Below, one piece after another: positions 6,982 through 7,526 of a stretch of 7,526 nt of DNA. How positions within the stretch are numbered: position 1 is the stretch's first letter; every line of letters begins with the position of its first letter. The stretch lies in assembly GCA_014799525.1 (NCBI GenBank), contig JAAVHW010000079.1, forward strand, positions 1 through 7,526, read 5' to 3'. The DNA comes from Clostridiales bacterium. Lineage in GTDB: Bacteria > Bacillota > Clostridia > Christensenellales > CAG-917. The translations under genes and the position numbers were made by a program. The notes below the pieces were generated by a model. It did not search any database. It saw only the letters and a program-made list of their open reading frames with translations, and was not told where the DNA came from.

Positions 6982-7011
6982 AAAAAAGTAAAGCACATCT
7001 AAGCGACGTGC
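6982..7011 (-). terminator. Intrinsic terminator of the tRNA-Gly transcript
   Basis: Reading the minus strand, GCACGTC (7011-7005) pairs with GATGTGC (6999-6993) through seven pairs, one of them G-U, around a 5-base loop. It is followed at once by TTTACTTTTTT. It begins about ten bases after the tRNA 3' end and separates the tRNA from ileS. Confidence 0.85.
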
Positions 7012-7020
7012 CATTTTTCG

Positions 7021-7094
7021 TGGAGCGAGCGATGAGAATCGAACTCACGACTAAAGCTTGGGAAGCTCTCGTTTTGCCATTAAACTACGCTCGC
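7021..7094 (-). tRNA. tRNA-Gly (anticodon CCC)
   Basis: A 74-base tRNA folding without mismatches other than G-U. The acceptor stem is GCGAGCG (7094-7088) with CGCTCGC (7031-7025). The D arm is GTTT/AAAC with a short GG-containing loop. The anticodon stem is AGAGC/GCTTT with loop TTCCCAA, giving anticodon CCC. The T arm is GTGAG/CTCAT with loop TTCGATT. The discriminator is U73, normal for bacterial tRNA-Gly, and the CCA end is encoded (7023-7021). It reads GGG codons, and probably only those, so a second glycine tRNA should exist elsewhere in the genome. It is transcribed alone from the promoter at 7175-7148. Confidence 0.96.
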
Positions 7095-7147
7095 ATAATA
7101 ATGCTGCCTTTAGCTACGCATACAAGTTATGCAGTTGCCTTTCGTCT

Positions 7148-7175
7148 ATTCTAACATATTGCGCGGTTTTGTCAA
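7148..7175 (-). promoter_or_regulatory. tRNA-Gly promoter
   Basis: A perfect TTGACA (7175-7170) lies 16 bases from TAGAAT (7153-7148) on the minus strand, with a TGN extension just upstream of the -10. Transcription should start near 7141, giving a 5' leader of about 47 bases for RNase P to remove. Confidence 0.85.
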
Positions 7176-7302
7176 ATGGTTTTGGATTGCAAATACTTTT
7201 TTATGAACGACCAAACTTCATCTTCGACAAGTAAACGAAAGCACACTTTACCTCACACCTTTCTTCGTTTCTACCGCGCAAACAATTGTCTATCATCAAT
7301 AA

Positions 7303-7317
7303 AACACGATACGTGTT
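7303..7317. promoter_or_regulatory. Operator-like palindrome, copy 1
   Basis: AACACGATACGTGTT: arms AACACG and CGTGTT are perfectly complementary around a 3-base centre. It matches copies 2 and 3 in sequence and length. Such a repeated 15-bp palindrome beside a promoter is what a dimeric helix-turn-helix repressor site looks like. The cognate regulator is unknown. Confidence 0.6.
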
Positions 7318-7321
7318 ACAA

Positions 7322-7336
7322 AACACATATCGTGTT
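7322..7336. promoter_or_regulatory. Operator-like palindrome, copy 2
   Basis: The minus strand reads AACACGATATGTGTT, differing from copy 1 at a single position. Its centre is 19 bp from that of copy 1, close to two helical turns, so two dimers could bind side by side. Copies 1 and 2 in opposite orientation also make a near-perfect 16-bp hairpin (7302-7317 with 7322-7337, one mismatch, loop ACAA). Neither strand shows a good T-run after it, and no gene ends here. Confidence 0.6.
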
Positions 7337-7382
7337 TCAATAGGGATTATCATACAATTTGCGCGATAAACGCACATTTTAA

Positions 7383-7397
7383 AACACGATAAGTGTA
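7383..7397. promoter_or_regulatory. Operator-like palindrome, copy 3
   Basis: AACACGATAAGTGTA shares the first nine bases AACACGATA and the GTGT arm with copy 1. Its centre is 61 bp from copy 2, about six helical turns. A lone third copy argues that the motif is a protein site rather than just the two arms of one hairpin. It lies just before a possible rightward -10 at 7420-7425. Confidence 0.5.
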
Positions 7398-7433
7398 TTT
7401 TTGAATATGTATTGCTTGTTATAGAACAATATT

Positions 7434-7466
7434 TTGTGAATTATGCCTGATGATAGCTATTCACAA
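7434..7466. promoter_or_regulatory. 8-bp dyad overlapping the -35 of the rightward promoter
   Basis: TTGTGAAT (7434-7441) and ATTCACAA (7459-7466) are exact reverse complements separated by 17 bases. The right arm contains the -35 hexamer TTCACA, so a bound protein would block polymerase. The half-site resembles TTGTGA-type sites (Rex, CRP/FNR), but the spacing between arms is much too wide for a single classical site. Operator role is inference. Confidence 0.4.
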
Positions 7467-7488
7467 CGCGTGCTCTATGTGCTATAAT
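7460..7488 (+). promoter_or_regulatory. Strong rightward promoter
   Basis: TTCACA (7460-7465), five of six consensus bases, is 17 bases from a perfect TATAAT (7483-7488) that also has a TGN extension (7480-7482). Transcription should start near 7495, about 23 bases before the ATG at 7518. It is the only convincing plus-strand promoter in the window. Confidence 0.8.
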
Positions 7489-7517
7489 ATCTATATCAAA
7501 TATTATGAGGAATAAGT

Positions 7518-7526
7518 ATGAACGTA
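7518..7526 (+). CDS. Start of an unidentified rightward gene (runs off right edge)
   Basis: Only ATG-AAC-GTA (Met-Asn-Val) is visible. The start is supported by GAGGA (7507-7511) six bases upstream and by the strong promoter at 7460-7488. An alternative ATG at 7505 lacks an SD and would overlap this one. The operator-like sites upstream suggest a regulated gene, perhaps an autoregulated one, but product and family cannot be told from three codons. Confidence 0.6.

Larger units (their letters stand above)
7176..7459. other. Non-coding regulatory stretch between tRNA-Gly and the rightward gene
   Basis: No open frame here has both an SD and family-like sequence. The stretch holds three operator-like palindromes (listed separately), a TGCGCG/CGCACA dyad (7360-7365 and 7371-7376) and a possible rightward extended -10, TGTTATAGA (7417-7425), lying about 20 bases past the third palindrome. 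One 24-codon minus-strand frame (7246-7172) has an SD-like GAGG but ends inside the tRNA promoter. Confidence 0.5.

Noticed and set aside
6872..7020. T-box riboswitch ahead of ileS
   Set aside because: Only 149 bases separate the tRNA from ileS; they hold the tRNA terminator and the ileS promoter, with no room or motif for a T-box.
7021..7094. Integration site of a mobile element at tRNA-Gly
   Set aside because: No integrase and no direct repeat of the tRNA 3' end was found within the window; ileS follows directly.
7303..7336. NrdR boxes
   Set aside because: The arms fit (ACAC/GTGT), but NrdR sites are 16 bp with an 8-base centre and come in pairs about 31 bp apart; here the centre is 5 bases and the spacing 19.
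7302..7337. Intrinsic terminator formed by the paired operator copies
   Set aside because: No good T-run follows on either strand, no gene ends nearby, and a third separate copy favours a protein-binding motif.
7203..7343. 46-codon plus-strand frame
   Set aside because: No SD before its ATG, no recognisable family, and it runs through the operator palindromes.
7302..7397. CRISPR array
   Set aside because: Repeats are only 15 bp, unevenly spaced (19 and 61 bp), present in both orientations, and no cas gene is near.

Overview
The window looks like a chromosomal housekeeping segment from a low-to-moderate GC Bacillota, most likely an uncultured gut-type Clostridia (inference). The reasons are the SD-led genes with consensus sigma-A-like promoters, an IMP dehydrogenase N-terminus of the clostridial 'EYLLIPGY' type, a long type 2 isoleucyl-tRNA synthetase, a CCA-encoding tRNA-Gly, and AT-rich intergenic regions rich in small palindromes. 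Every gene except the one entering at the far right edge is on the minus strand. Gene order below follows the minus strand, right to left.

Right end (7095-7526): a promoter drives tRNA-Gly(CCC), which ends in an intrinsic terminator. To its right is a stretch of about 340 bases with no convincing gene. It carries three copies of a 15-bp palindromic operator-like motif (AACACGATANGTGTT) and an 8-bp dyad overlapping the -35 of a strong rightward promoter. That promoter leads to an SD and an ATG whose gene runs off the window.

Centre (2830-6937): ileS has its own promoter and only about 30 nt of leader, so there is no room for a T-box. One base after its stop begins a class I SAM-dependent, RlmI-like methyltransferase, probably translationally coupled. 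Next comes a palindrome-rich intergenic element bounded by 21-bp imperfect direct repeats, then an RluA-family pseudouridine synthase. The tRNA, the tRNA synthetase, the putative rRNA methyltransferase and the pseudouridine synthase together make a translation/RNA-modification neighbourhood.

Left (1-1792): a rhomboid intramembrane protease with an intact Ser/His dyad, a standalone divergent NADAR-like protein (possible ADP-ribose/N-glycoside chemistry) with its own extended -10 promoter, and the 5' end of guaB (IMP dehydrogenase), which runs off the left edge.

Most of the window is ordinary. The parts most worth a second look are the triple operator array beside the unseen rightward gene, the orphan NADAR-like protein, the repeat-bounded palindromic element, and the T-box-less type 2 ileS. 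I see no complete novel system within these bounds.
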